Shown piece after piece: positions 7,361-15,982 of a DNA stretch of 64,000 bases (positions within the stretch are counted from its first letter, which is position 1; the number at the start of each line of letters is the position of its first letter). The position numbers were made by a program, and so were the translations under genes. The stretch comes from Microcoleus sp036704825 (lineage in GTDB: Bacteria; Cyanobacteriota; Cyanobacteriia; Cyanobacteriales; Microcoleaceae). Under the pieces are notes generated by a model. It was not told the DNA's origin, did not search any database, and saw nothing but the letters and a program-made list of their open reading frames with translations. The stretch spans positions 1 through 64,000 of the forward strand of contig JAUBSN010000016.1 in NCBI GenBank assembly GCA_036704825.1. Reading direction: 5' to 3'.

Positions 7361-10300
7361 TTAGACCGCTACAAAATCGGTAACATTAATCAGCCCTGTT
7401 GACACATTGCTGAGAGTTGCTAACAGTTGACCGGAACTGGTAACTCGGATCGAAGTAGAATTATTTTCTAAAGTAATGCTCAGTTGCGAAAAACTTAAAC
7501 CGCCTGTCAAGCCGATCGCATCGCGACCATCTTGAAAGTCTAAAATAGTCTCGCGGCCGCTGTCGATACCTAAAATAAAGCGATCGTTCCCAGTACCTCC
7601 AATCAAAGTATCATTCCCCTCATCTCCAAATAACCAATCGTCCCCAGCACTACCCAGTAAACTGTCTTCATCCTTGCCGCCATAAAGAGTATCGTTTCCA
7701 GCATCACCGTTGACAGTATCGGAACCTTCATTGCCAAACAACAAATCGTTGCCCAAACCGCCACACATCTGGTCTTGACCGCCCGCAGAGCCGATCGCCA
7801 GAGAGCTGCCAATATCCCCGTACATAGTATCTTCTCCCTCGCCACCACAGAGAGTATCGCTGCCCTCATCCCCAAACAGCACGTCGTTGCCCAAGTCTCC
7901 TAGGGCCAAATCATCACCCTTACCGCCACGCACTGTATCGTTGCCATTACCGCCAGAAAGGGAATCTTCGGCTTCTTGCCCGTTCAGGTAATCATCGCCA
8001 CTGAGGCCAAATAGCAAATCGCGACCTGTAGAATCGATGTCTGAAGGGTTAAGAGTACCACCGTATAATGTGTCGTTACCCTCATCACCAATTAAAGTAT
8101 CGCTCTGTTTGTCTCCAAAAATTATGTCGTCATCTTTGCCGCCGTAAGCAACATCTTCGTTCTCGCCCCCAAAAATTAAATCATTTTTAGCACCCCCGTT
8201 GAGGTAATCATCGCCCTCATTGCCAAACAGCACGTCGCTATCTTTGGCAGAGGGAAGAATGGTTGTATTTCCTAAATCGATGCCGAGGAAAGATCCGCCA
8301 TAAATATTGTCATTACCGGTGAAGCCAACCTCCAAGTCGTTACCATTTAAGCCGTTGAGATTGTCATTGGTAATCGAACCCTCCAGAATGTCGTCGCTTT
8401 CTGTACCGTTGGTGGTGCTATTTGTTTGGTTGGGGCCGCGAATAGCAGTCTGGCTGGGAAAGGTTATCTGCTTGCAAATGCAATCTTCGTCTTGAGTTTC
8501 CGTTGGAGTCGGAGTCGGAGTCGGAGTTTCCGTTGGAGTTGGCGTTGGAGTTGGAGTCGGAGTTTCCGTTGGAGTCGGAGTTGGAGTCGGAGTTTCCGTT
8601 GGAGTCGGAGTCGGAGTCGGAGTTTCCGTTGGAGTCGGAGTCGGAGTCGGAGTTGGCGTTGGAGTCGGAGTCGGAATTGGAGTCGGAGTTGGCGTTGGAG
8701 TTGGAGTTGGCGTTGGAGTCGGAGTCGGAGTTGGAGTTGGCGTTGGAGTTGGAGTCGGAGTTTCCGTTGGAGTTGGAGTCGGAGTCGGAGTCGGAGTTTC
8801 CGTTGGAGTCGGAGTCGGAGTCGGAGTTTCCGTTGGAGTCGGAGTCGGAGTCGGAGTCGGAGTTTCCGTTGGAGTTGGCGTCGGAGTCGGAGTCGGAGTT
8901 TCCGTTGGAGTTGGAGTCGGTATCGGAGTTTCCGTTGGAGTCGGAGTTGGCGTCGGAATTGGAGTCGGAGTCGGTATCGGAGTCGGTATCGGAGTTTCCG
9001 TTGGAGTCGGAGTCGGAGTTGGAGTCGGTATCGGCGTTGGAGTCGGAGTCGGAGTCGGAGTTGGCGTCGGCGTTGGCGTCGGTGTTGGCGTCGGAGTTGG
9101 TGACTCCAAGTCGTCATTTACGATCGTACCTATGCCCGTCGCTTTAGCAATAGTCGCATTGACAGCGGTGCTAAGGTTGACGTTAAATGTTTCGTCAGTT
9201 TCAAACTTAGAATCGCCGTTGACAGCAACAGTAATGGTTGTTGTCGTTTCCCCGGCATTGAAGGTGACGCTGCCTGCGGCCGCCGCGTAATCGCTATCAG
9301 CAGTAGTAGCAGTACCGTCTAACGTGGCGTAATTGACGGTGACTGGCAAGCTAGAAGCTGCTGAGAGAGTGGCAGTAAAGGTGGCGCTAGCAGTGCCGGT
9401 ATTTCCTTCGGTAACAACTACATCACCGATCGAGATACTAGGAGTATCATCATTGACGATCGTAGCAGTTGCGGTGCTGGTGGTTACAGTCGAACTTTCC
9501 GGCGCTGCGGTCAAATTTGGGTTGCTGAGGGTGACGGTAATTGTCTCGTCAGGTTCAACTGCGGTTTCGCCCAAGACATCCACAGCAATAGTTTTAGTTG
9601 TTTCGTTGGCGGCAAAGGCGATCGTCCCTGTAGCGGTAGTCGCCCCCGCAGCATTGATATTATTGTAGTCTGCGCCGTCGATCGCGGTGCCGGCGATCGC
9701 ATAATCTACTGTACTCGCTACCCCCGTGCCGCCGCTGCGAGTGACGGTGAAAGTGACGGGTTGAGTGCCGGAGTTGCCTTCAATTAAGGAACCTGTCGCT
9801 GGATTTGTGAGTGCGATCGCATAAGCAATCGAGTCATTGGCTGCAATAGTCACAGTAGCATTGCTGCTGGCCGGTGCGATCGCATAATTCCCATTTCCCA
9901 AATTCAATCGCAGCGTTTCTGCAACCTCCGGTATTGCGTCATCAACCGGAGTCAGAATCACATCCACAAAGCTTTGCCCGTTGGCAATAGTGACGGGAAA
10001 GGTAGTGCTGAGGTTGTAGTCAGCAGCAACGGCGGTGCTACTGCCATCAATGGCGAGATTCACCGTCAAATTACCGACTGTGCTATCACTGCGGGTGATG
10101 CGGAAAGTGCGTGGATCAATAGGAGTTTCAGCCGCTGAATTATCCGGCGCGGTGATGCTGACAATCTGCTGTACTTCAACAGCGCCGATGTCAACAGCAC
10201 TGCCAGAAGGCCGAGTTAAGCCGCGCTGATCCGTAGCGATCGCGCTATTACCCCTATCAAGAGCCGGACTGCCAGGCAGTAAGAGGTGCGTCAGCGTGGG

Positions 10301-11971
10301 GCCGCCGTTATTTGCCAGTGCTGCTAGTCCAGGAGTTAAGTTAACGATGTCGCTGCCAGTCCCAAGCGTACCCGTGTTGCCCGTCAGGCTGCCGATCAGA
10401 TTGTTGTTATTCCCGGTGATGTTGCCTGAAACGTCGGGGTGTATGGTTCCTGCGGCTGGAGAGGCATCAAAGTTACCGGCGATGATGGTATTTATGAGAG
10501 AGTTCGTGGCAGCACTGCTGAATATTCCACCTCCGTTGTCATTTGCGCCATTGCTGGCATCTGAGTCAGCGGTGTTATTGGTGATGGTGCTATTCGTGAT
10601 GGTCGCCGTACCAAGCGACAAGATAGCACCACCTCTTGCTATGGCAGTGTTGCCAGAGAGAGTGGTATTGGTGAGGTTAAGAGTGCCACTGCTGTAGATT
10701 GCGCCGCCTCCCCAAAAAGGGTCAGCAGCGTCGTTGGCTTTGTTACCTGAGAAAGTGCTGCCAGTGATAGTTAGCGTACCTTCGTTGTAAATGCCGCCGC
10801 CACCTTGGCTTGTCACCTCGTTGTTGGTGATGCTGCTATTAGTAATGGTCAGTTGGTTCTGGTTTCTGATCCCGGCACCGCCGAACCCAGTCGCCCTATT
10901 ATTGTCGAAAATACTGCTGTCAATTGTCCCCGGAGCATTATTGAATATCGCCCCGCCACCGCCCGCCGTATTCAGGGAATTGAAGGTGCTGCCAGTAACG
11001 GTCATTTGAGTCCCGCTATTGTGGATGGCACCGCCTGCGTTGGCTTGGTTGTTTTGAAAAGTACAGTTGGCGACTGTCAAAGTGCCTTCGTTGAAGATGC
11101 CGCCGCCACTGCCACCGGGGATGTTTCCCCCTGAGATAGTCGCGCCGGAGATGCTGAAGGTATTGCCACTAACGACGTGAAACACCCGATCGTTCAAACC
11201 TGCCACTGTGTTGATAGTTGTGGTGGCTGCGCCTGCACCCGTAATAGTGAGGTTTTTGGTAATGTCGAGGTCGCCAGTCGCGCCCAAGTCTTCATTCGCA
11301 CCAGCAATAGTCAGCGTGAAAGTACCCGCTGGCAGATTGATGGTGTCGCCTGTCGCAGAGTAACGAATCGCTTCCCGCAGAGAGATGCCAGCACCTCCGC
11401 CCAAAATGCCGTTATCTTCATCGGTGGTAGTGGTGACGTTGATGGTAGCTAAAACACGATCGTAACTTGCGATCGCCTCTTGGGTGAATGCCAAAGGTGT
11501 CTCAATCGAACCAATTGTTACTTCTAAATCCCAGTCGCCGCCTAATGCAGCACTTCCTGTCAGGTTTTTGGAAGCGGCGATGTCTGCACCTGTGAGTTGA
11601 TTGAGGCGTTGCAAAAACGATCGCCCCGCTATCGGTGGGGCGAGTTCTGCCGCCACGTTGCAACCGTACAGGAGGATATCGGCGTTAGGGGCTAAGGCCT
11701 TTTTCCACTGCCCGAGTCGATCGCCATATTCGTCTAGGTTGTCAGAATTTAGCTGAATTGACCCCAGTTGCAAATTTCCAGGCCCGCCGTGAGAAACAAT
11801 ATGAACGGCGGAAATATCCGTGTAGCTAGCTAATAACTCTGTAATTTGCTCGACTCCATCCCCTGCCCGATCGAGTATAAATATCTCTTTCCTTGGTTCG
11901 GCGCTTGGTACAAGGCTTTGATAATCTTCAACGGTTGGGTCAACGACAACTATTTGCCTAATTTTTTGCAT
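7361..11971 (-). CDS. Large surface protein: DUF4347, beta-helix, Calx-beta, Pro-Thr linker, RTX repeats
   Basis: A secreted or surface multidomain protein of 1536 residues. Order: DUF4347 (about 1-135, with VDPTVEDYQ, VHIVSHGGPG and DILLYGCNVA), a CSLREA-type segment (GAGISLREAI near 200) leading a right-handed beta-helix of NNTLSGNTA-like repeats (about 240-590), three Calx-beta domains (about 610-960), a 200-residue Pro-Thr/Glu linker, and about 280 residues of RTX nonapeptides (GGxGNDxLxG) that bind calcium and usually direct type I secretion. No Sec signal peptide is seen, as expected for that route. The ATG at 11971 has a GAGGAAAA ribosome-binding site; an upstream in-frame ATG at 11995 lacks one. 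A role in adhesion or matrix formation is inferred. No ABC exporter gene is nearby. Confidence 0.88.
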   Translation of the reverse strand: MQKIRQIVVVDPTVEDYQSLVPSAEPRKEIFILDRAGDGVEQITELLASYTDISAVHIVSHGGPGNLQLGSIQLNSDNLDEYGDRLGQWKKALAPNADILLYGCNVAAELAPPIAGRSFLQRLNQLTGADIAASKNLTGSAALGGDWDLEVTIGSIETPLAFTQEAIASYDRVLATINVTTTTDEDNGILGGGAGISLREAIRYSATGDTINLPAGTFTLTIAGANEDLGATGDLDITKNLTITGAGAATTTINTVAGLNDRVFHVVSGNTFSISGATISGGNIPGGSGGGIFNEGTLTVANCTFQNNQANAGGAIHNSGTQMTVTGSTFNSLNTAGGGGAIFNNAPGTIDSSIFDNNRATGFGGAGIRNQNQLTITNSSITNNEVTSQGGGGIYNEGTLTITGSTFSGNKANDAADPFWGGGAIYSSGTLNLTNTTLSGNTAIARGGAILSLGTATITNSTITNNTADSDASNGANDNGGGIFSSAATNSLINTIIAGNFDASPAAGTIHPDVSGNITGNNNNLIGSLTGNTGTLGTGSDIVNLTPGLAALANNGGPTLTHLLLPGSPALDRGNSAIATDQRGLTRPSGSAVDIGAVEVQQIVSITAPDNSAAETPIDPRTFRITRSDSTVGNLTVNLAIDGSSTAVAADYNLSTTFPVTIANGQSFVDVILTPVDDAIPEVAETLRLNLGNGNYAIAPASSNATVTIAANDSIAYAIALTNPATGSLIEGNSGTQPVTFTVTRSGGTGVASTVDYAIAGTAIDGADYNNINAAGATTATGTIAFAANETTKTIAVDVLGETAVEPDETITVTLSNPNLTAAPESSTVTTSTATATIVNDDTPSISIGDVVVTEGNTGTASATFTATLSAASSLPVTVNYATLDGTATTADSDYAAAAGSVTFNAGETTTTITVAVNGDSKFETDETFNVNLSTAVNATIAKATGIGTIVNDDLESPTPTPTPTPTPTPTPTPTPTPTPIPTPTPTPTPTETPIPTPIPTPTPIPTPTPTPTETPIPTPTPTETPTPTPTPTPTETPTPTPTPTPTETPTPTPTPTETPTPTPTPTPTETPTPTPTPTPTPTPTPTPTPTPTPTPTPIPTPTPTPTPTPTPTPTETPTPTPTPTETPTPTPTPTETPTPTPTPTPTETPTPTPTPTETQDEDCICKQITFPSQTAIRGPNQTNSTTNGTESDDILEGSITNDNLNGLNGNDLEVGFTGNDNIYGGSFLGIDLGNTTILPSAKDSDVLFGNEGDDYLNGGAKNDLIFGGENEDVAYGGKDDDIIFGDKQSDTLIGDEGNDTLYGGTLNPSDIDSTGRDLLFGLSGDDYLNGQEAEDSLSGGNGNDTVRGGKGDDLALGDLGNDVLFGDEGSDTLCGGEGEDTMYGDIGSSLAIGSAGGQDQMCGGLGNDLLFGNEGSDTVNGDAGNDTLYGGKDEDSLLGSAGDDWLFGDEGNDTLIGGTGNDRFILGIDSGRETILDFQDGRDAIGLTGGLSFSQLSITLENNSTSIRVTSSGQLLATLSNVSTGLINVTDFVAV
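8495..9102 (-). repeat. Hexanucleotide array encoding the Pro-Thr linker
   Basis: About 600 bp built almost wholly from GGAGTC/GGAGTT hexamers (read on the plus strand) with interspersed GTTTCC and GGCGTT variants. Translated on the minus strand it gives a (Pro-Thr)n chain broken by Glu-Thr and Ile-Pro units. Long reading frames in the other five frames across this stretch are by-products of the repeat. Such arrays change length easily. Confidence 0.95.
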
Positions 11972-12281
11972 GATAAATTTTCCTCGTAGATGCAAGGGAA
12001 ATGGAGCTTAAAACCGGCGATCCTCTTGCCAAAAGAATTCAAATTAGTATTGACAAACAATCATTTGAATCCACTAGCTAGGTTTGGGAAAGCTTGTAAA
12101 AGGCAAGATATAATACTTAAGTCATAAGCAGCTTAGAGTCTTACTAAGACAACACAAGGAGCAAATTTGTTCCCTATCGTAAAAATTAGTCAGTAAATAT
12201 AGCGATCTACCAGATAGCGCATTCGAGCCCCGACTTCTTTAAGAAATCGGGGCTCTGTTCTGTTTGTTCAGGCGGGCTTAC
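11972..12281. other. Leader region of the surface-protein gene
   Basis: No gene is seen. The right part holds a hairpin (12225-12255). The rest is AT-rich and must include the promoter of the minus-strand surface-protein gene; no promoter could be assigned with confidence. Confidence 0.5.
12225..12255. terminator. Hairpin terminator downstream of the DsbA-like gene
   Basis: GAGCCCCGA and TCGGGGCTC pair, with the stem extended through CTTCTT/AGAAAT, one mismatch and a tiny loop. It lies about 27 bp beyond the stop codon of the minus-strand DsbA-like gene. A T-rich stretch follows on the plus strand only, so termination on the minus strand is inferred from position. Confidence 0.55.
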
Positions 12282-13064
12282 TTATTTGGAGATACTAGCG
12301 AGAATGCTTTCCATCTCAGAAAGCTCGACCGCCCCGGAGAAAGTTTGACCGTTCATAATAAAGAAGGGAGTCCCTTGAATGCCCAGTTGTTGAGCGAGTT
12401 GCACGTCTTTGGCAATCGCGGCTTCAGCAGCGGGGCTGTTGCGATCGGTGTTGAATTTATCTAATTTTAGATTGAGCTTTTGGGCGATCGATCCGTAGAA
12501 TGGTTCGCCTAACTCTTTCTGTCCTTCAAACAAAGCGCTGTAATATTCCCAGAATTTGCCCTGCTGCCCTGCCGCCCAAGCTGCTTTAGCTGCTGGCAGC
12601 GCTTGAGGGTGAATTGAAGTCAAGGGTAAATGCTTGTAAGCTAAAGTAACTTTGTCCTGGTGTTTTGCCATAAACTGCTTGACAGTATCGTGAGCGCGCG
12701 CGCAAAACGGACATTGAAAGTCAGAGAATTCTAAAAGTACAATCTGCAGCGAAGCTGAACCCGTACTGGGAGAATCCCCGATCGCAGATTTGGGATTACT
12801 TTTCATCTGCTGTAAAAATGATTCCTGCGCTGCTTTGAGAGACTGCTGCTGCTGTTGCTGGTACGCTTGTACCGAATCTACAATTGCTTGCGGGTTTTCG
12901 CGGATAATCTGCAAGACTTGTTCTTTCAACTTGGGATCGACTGAATTGCCAGCCGCTGACTGGGCGGGGGAACAACCGATAAATACCAGGCAACCTGCCA
13001 GGAGTGCAGCCAAGCAGAAGGCTTGCTGGCTGCGGAGTTTTCGCCAAATAGTGGATACGTTCAT
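12282..13064 (-). CDS. DsbA-family thioredoxin-fold lipoprotein
   Basis: A 260-residue exported thiol-disulfide oxidoreductase of the DsbA/DsbG-like Thioredoxin_4 group. The N-terminus is a basic-hydrophobic signal with a probable lipobox ending at the Cys in VFIGC. A Gln-rich helical linker follows (residues 40-85), then the thioredoxin fold with the active site CPFC in the FSDFQCPFC motif (near 118), an inserted helical domain, and the cis-Pro motif GTPFFIMNG (near 225). Such proteins form or isomerise disulfides in exported proteins; the substrates here are unknown. Length is typical. The gene appears monocistronic. Confidence 0.88.
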   Translation of the reverse strand: MNVSTIWRKLRSQQAFCLAALLAGCLVFIGCSPAQSAAGNSVDPKLKEQVLQIIRENPQAIVDSVQAYQQQQQQSLKAAQESFLQQMKSNPKSAIGDSPSTGSASLQIVLLEFSDFQCPFCARAHDTVKQFMAKHQDKVTLAYKHLPLTSIHPQALPAAKAAWAAGQQGKFWEYYSALFEGQKELGEPFYGSIAQKLNLKLDKFNTDRNSPAAEAAIAKDVQLAQQLGIQGTPFFIMNGQTFSGAVELSEMESILASISK

Positions 13065-13488
13065 CTTTTTTTCTGATTCACGGCAACACTTAATCGTACA
13101 TTTAATTTTGCGGAGTGTCAGGTATACCGCAGTTTACTGCTGTGCAGTATTTTTTATCTATGACCAACATTCATTGGCAATTGATAATTGGTAGTCGGTA
13201 ATTGGCAAGGGGTATTAATTCCCCGAACACCTACTAACCTAATAATTAAGATTTAAATCATTGGGATTTATTACAAGATAATTTTGCTTCAGACAACCCA
13301 ATAAAAAGGTTTGCAGTTAACACTTTAGTTTCGCTCGGATTCTCAGGACTAATGTCTTAACTACAAACGCGCTCACGGTTATTTTACAGGACTAGATATA
13401 AAAGATCAAAGGACGATCGCCCGCTCGGGCGATCGTCCTTTTATTTGCTGCACGTACTATCAGCTTTTAGGCTTGTCTGAATCCGACT
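13065..13488. other. Intergenic region without a recognisable gene
   Basis: Between the DsbA-like gene and the 170-residue hypothetical gene. It contains ATTGGTAGTCGGTAATTGG-like repeats near 13180-13205 and a strong hairpin at 13408-13441. No reading frame with coding character was found. Confidence 0.5.
13408..13441 (-). terminator. Strong hairpin terminator
   Basis: AAAGGACGATCGCCCG and its perfect complement are separated by two bases. On the minus strand the stem lies about 48 bp after the 170-residue gene and is followed by a T-rich run. The arms contain the HIP1 core. Confidence 0.75.
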
Positions 13489-14001
13489 CTATTTGCGGTT
13501 GTTGAGCCATTTAGCAGCAACTATTCCCAAAATAGCCGCAACAACTGGATTTCCCAAAAACTTCATCAAACTCGGCTGTTCTGCGAGCACTTCTCGGAAA
13601 ATATCCGGGTGATTGTGATAGGTAAACGAGGCCAACTTGGTAACATCGTCAGCATTCATGCGGCTGGCGTGGTGGGTAGAAAGTCCTAGCTGCTTTTCCA
13701 ATTGGCGATCGTTCAATCCTCTCTTGCCCAAATGCTTGAAGAATTCCCGCGCCACGTCGTCGAGTTCGTTTGGCTTAATTTGGGCGATCGCCTTTTGCAA
13801 TTCCGGTTCCAACTGCGCCGGTGGCAGGGAATCGTGATTTAGAGAACGCCCGAATAATTGTTTGCGCTGATCGGGTGAAGTTCTCTGAGCAAAATCGTCA
13901 AAGTTTTCGTAATCTTCACCGGTTGTCTCCGGCATAATTTCTCGATTTCCCTGGGCCAAATCGCTCATGATTTGACGCTTGTAACTATCGCTGCTACTCA
14001 T
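13489..14001 (-). CDS. Hypothetical protein with C-terminal membrane helix
   Basis: 170 residues, family not recognised. The first 60 are polar and acidic (EDYENFDDFAQRTSPDQR). The middle is helical, with ELDDVAREFFKHLGKRGLNDRQLEKQLGLS and a MNADDVTKLASFTYHNHPDIF segment. The end (about 148-166) is a hydrophobic Gly/Ala/Ile helix followed by KWLNNRK, so the protein may be tail-anchored or carry a glycine-zipper helix. It is the first of four small minus-strand genes between 13.5 and 15.4 kb. The ATG follows a GGAAAAG site. Confidence 0.7.
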   Translation of the reverse strand: MSSSDSYKRQIMSDLAQGNREIMPETTGEDYENFDDFAQRTSPDQRKQLFGRSLNHDSLPPAQLEPELQKAIAQIKPNELDDVAREFFKHLGKRGLNDRQLEKQLGLSTHHASRMNADDVTKLASFTYHNHPDIFREVLAEQPSLMKFLGNPVVAAILGIVAAKWLNNRK

Positions 14002-14117
14002 GGTAAATCTTTTCCTATCTACACAACATTTATGTCTCTACTTGAGATAACTTCGCATTCAAAAAACTGCAGAATATTAAACCGCCGCGCCACTATCATT
14101 AAAGCTGGCTAACCAGG

Positions 14118-14561
14118 TCAAGACTTGTATTCAATTTGATTTGATTGCTGGTCGTACTTAGCCGTCAAAATCAGTTTTTTGTCAGGAGCATACACCAAAA
14201 CACTTACATCCTGATTTGGGAAATTGCGGTGAAAACCTTGTGCTAAAGATTTGGCTAAATCTTTCACTTCTGTAGGGCGGACTTGCGGGGTAATTACAAC
14301 TCCCAATTTGTTGTTGTCGCGCACGTAAGCATCCTGAACCAGACCCTTAGCTGTGTTTGTTACCCATTGACCAAAATCTTGACCTGCGGCGGTATTGCCC
14401 CGTTCTAGCTGCGCGTAATAACCTTGGCTGCCACCAATTGCTACAGGTACATTAGTCGGTTTTTGGGCTGAAACGCTGGGCGCGCAGGCAGTAGTAACAG
14501 CCAGCATTAATACCAAGAGTACGCCCGCAATTATTTTGCGACTCTGCTGCAATAAACTCAC
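14118..14561 (-). CDS. Small exported lipoprotein-like protein
   Basis: 147 residues beginning with a GTG preceded by a very good GGAGGAAAA ribosome-binding site. The N-terminus is a typical signal: basic QSRK, hydrophobic AGVLLVLMLAV, then TTACAP, which resembles a lipobox although position -3 is Thr rather than Leu. The mature part has a QLERGNTAAGQDFGQWV segment and a beta-alpha domain with VVITPQVRPTEVKDLAKSLA that somewhat resembles the sporulation lipoprotein YhcN/YlaJ fold; this similarity is weak and from memory. It sits next to CsbD, in a cluster that looks stress-related. Confidence 0.72.
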   Translation of the reverse strand: MSLLQQSRKIIAGVLLVLMLAVTTACAPSVSAQKPTNVPVAIGGSQGYYAQLERGNTAAGQDFGQWVTNTAKGLVQDAYVRDNNKLGVVITPQVRPTEVKDLAKSLAQGFHRNFPNQDVSVLVYAPDKKLILTAKYDQQSNQIEYKS

Positions 14562-14638
14562 TTTTTTTCCTCCGTTCCTAAAACATTTGGAATACTTGAA
14601 AGGGTCAGGTTTTTCGACCCTTTCAATTAGTATTAGGC

Positions 14639-14821
14639 TCAGTCTACTTTCTTTTTGATCTCATCTTTTACATCTTCGACCGCGTGACCAGCCTTAGCTT
14701 GTGCCTGCTTGGCTTTGCCTTCTGCTTGATCCTTCGGGTCTCCAGTAACCTTACCTAAGGCTTCTTGAGCTTTGCCTGCGATGTTGTCGCCAGTTGCCTT
14801 TGCTCTATCTTCAATGCTCAT
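14639..14821 (-). CDS. CsbD family stress-response protein
   Basis: A 60-residue hydrophilic protein almost completely of Lys, Ala, Glu, Asp and Gly, with the CsbD pattern AGKAQEALGKVTGDPKDQAEGK. Members are abundant small helical proteins induced by general, osmotic or desiccation stress; their mechanism is unknown. The ATG follows a GGGAGC site. Position beside other small polar genes suggests shared stress control, which is inferred. Confidence 0.9.
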   Translation of the reverse strand: MSIEDRAKATGDNIAGKAQEALGKVTGDPKDQAEGKAKQAQAKAGHAVEDVKDEIKKKVD

Positions 14822-15207
14822 GAGTTGCTCCCGGTCTGTATTTAATCAGACATTTTTTAGTTAATAAACTCATCATAGGTAACTAGGAGCTGCGTTGCAC
14901 TCTACCTCTAGGAAGAAAGAATGAAGAAAAAATAAAGAGGTCAGATGGAAAAGTTATTTTTCAGTCTGGGACAGACTGCCACTTTCATATTTACCAGTTG
15001 TTTTTACCGTTTCTGCTGGCTGCAATGAAGTAGTTCTGTGAAAAAACTCGCCGATGATGGTAACGTGCGTCTAAAACATTTTTTTCACCCAAAATAATTT
15101 AAAGTTTAATTTGTTTTATTTAATCATGCTTTCTACTTTCGGCATACAAAAAACGGGTGTGGGCAAGACCTCATCTTACCGCCACCCTAAAAAGAATCCT
15201 ATTAGTT
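14822..15207. other. Intergenic region without a gene
   Basis: AT-rich spacer between the CsbD gene and the next small minus-strand gene. No hairpin with a T-tract and no coding frame was found. Confidence 0.45.
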
Positions 15208-15414
15208 TCAATCAACCTTGTGATGACATTCTGTGTCTATTTTTTGCTGAAGTTCTTCTTTCAACTGTTCCACAGCTTGCATAGTTTGATGGTCTTTTTG
15301 TTTGAGATCGCCGAGGGCTTTTTCTGTTTCCTCGCCCAGCAATGTTTGCTTTGATTTTGGTAGGGTTACTTGATTCTCGCTGGCAGTTTGGGTCGCGTTT
15401 TCTTCAATATTCAT
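15208..15414 (-). CDS. Small hydrophilic coiled-coil protein
   Basis: 68 residues, not recognised as a named family. The sequence is strongly polar with a probable coiled coil in EETEKALGDLKQKDHQTMQAVEQLKEELQQK (shown here only by its spacing of Leu/Ala residues, roughly 28-60) and ends CHHKVD. The ATG follows a GAGGGTC site. It resembles CsbD in composition and lies in the same direction 387 bp upstream of it, so it may belong to the same stress-induced set. Confidence 0.6.
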   Translation of the reverse strand: MNIEENATQTASENQVTLPKSKQTLLGEETEKALGDLKQKDHQTMQAVEQLKEELQQKIDTECHHKVD

Positions 15415-15982
15415 TTGTCTTGACCCTCATTGTTGGTTAAATTTATTTTTAACAAGGCTAGTTAGAAGCTAACCTTATACTTATAATAAGGCCAATAACG
15501 AAGCCTTCCCTCTGCCTGAAGATAGATAGGGAGTGGCTAATAGTTTGTAACTTTAAATTAAGAGAAATTAGGGAGGCTGCTATCTGCCGGAAGAAAGATA
15601 TGGGAAAGGGATAAGTGCGCGATCGCGTGAAATTTTTGATGACTCACAAGGCTATCCCGTGAATGAGTGGGAGAAGAGAGGATCGGGGAGGGCGGGGGAT
15701 GGGGAGAATTGTGATGCAGCGCGCGATCGCATTAAGTGCCGAATTTTGTTGGATGAGGCTATTTCGACATCCGTAAAAGATGAAGAGAGAAATAGGCGAC
15801 AGGTTAGTGCAGACTTAAGTCTATGCTGAGAGTTTGACCGTTAAAATCCACAGGGTACAGCAATTCCCCTGTTTTGTGGCGATCGGGTTAAATAATCTGC
15901 TAAACAAGAGTTAGCGTCAAGGCTAACTTCCTACCGGATCGAACTAAAATTTCTGTTATCAGTAAAAATTATCTAAAACCCT
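15415..15982. other. Divergent promoter region before the hybrid kinase
   Basis: 568 bp with no gene. Contains several HIP1 sites and imperfectly repeated GAAGATAGATAGGGAG/GAAGAAAGATATGGGA stretches (near 15520 and 15590). It separates the minus-strand small genes from the plus-strand kinase and must carry both promoters, but I could not assign them. Confidence 0.45.

Noticed and set aside
8426..9147. Long frames encoding Arg/Ser/Trp- or Glu/Ser/Leu-rich peptides over the Pro-Thr array
   Set aside because: They are forced by the hexamer repeat, which has no stop codon in several frames. Only the minus-strand surface-protein frame has domains on both sides.
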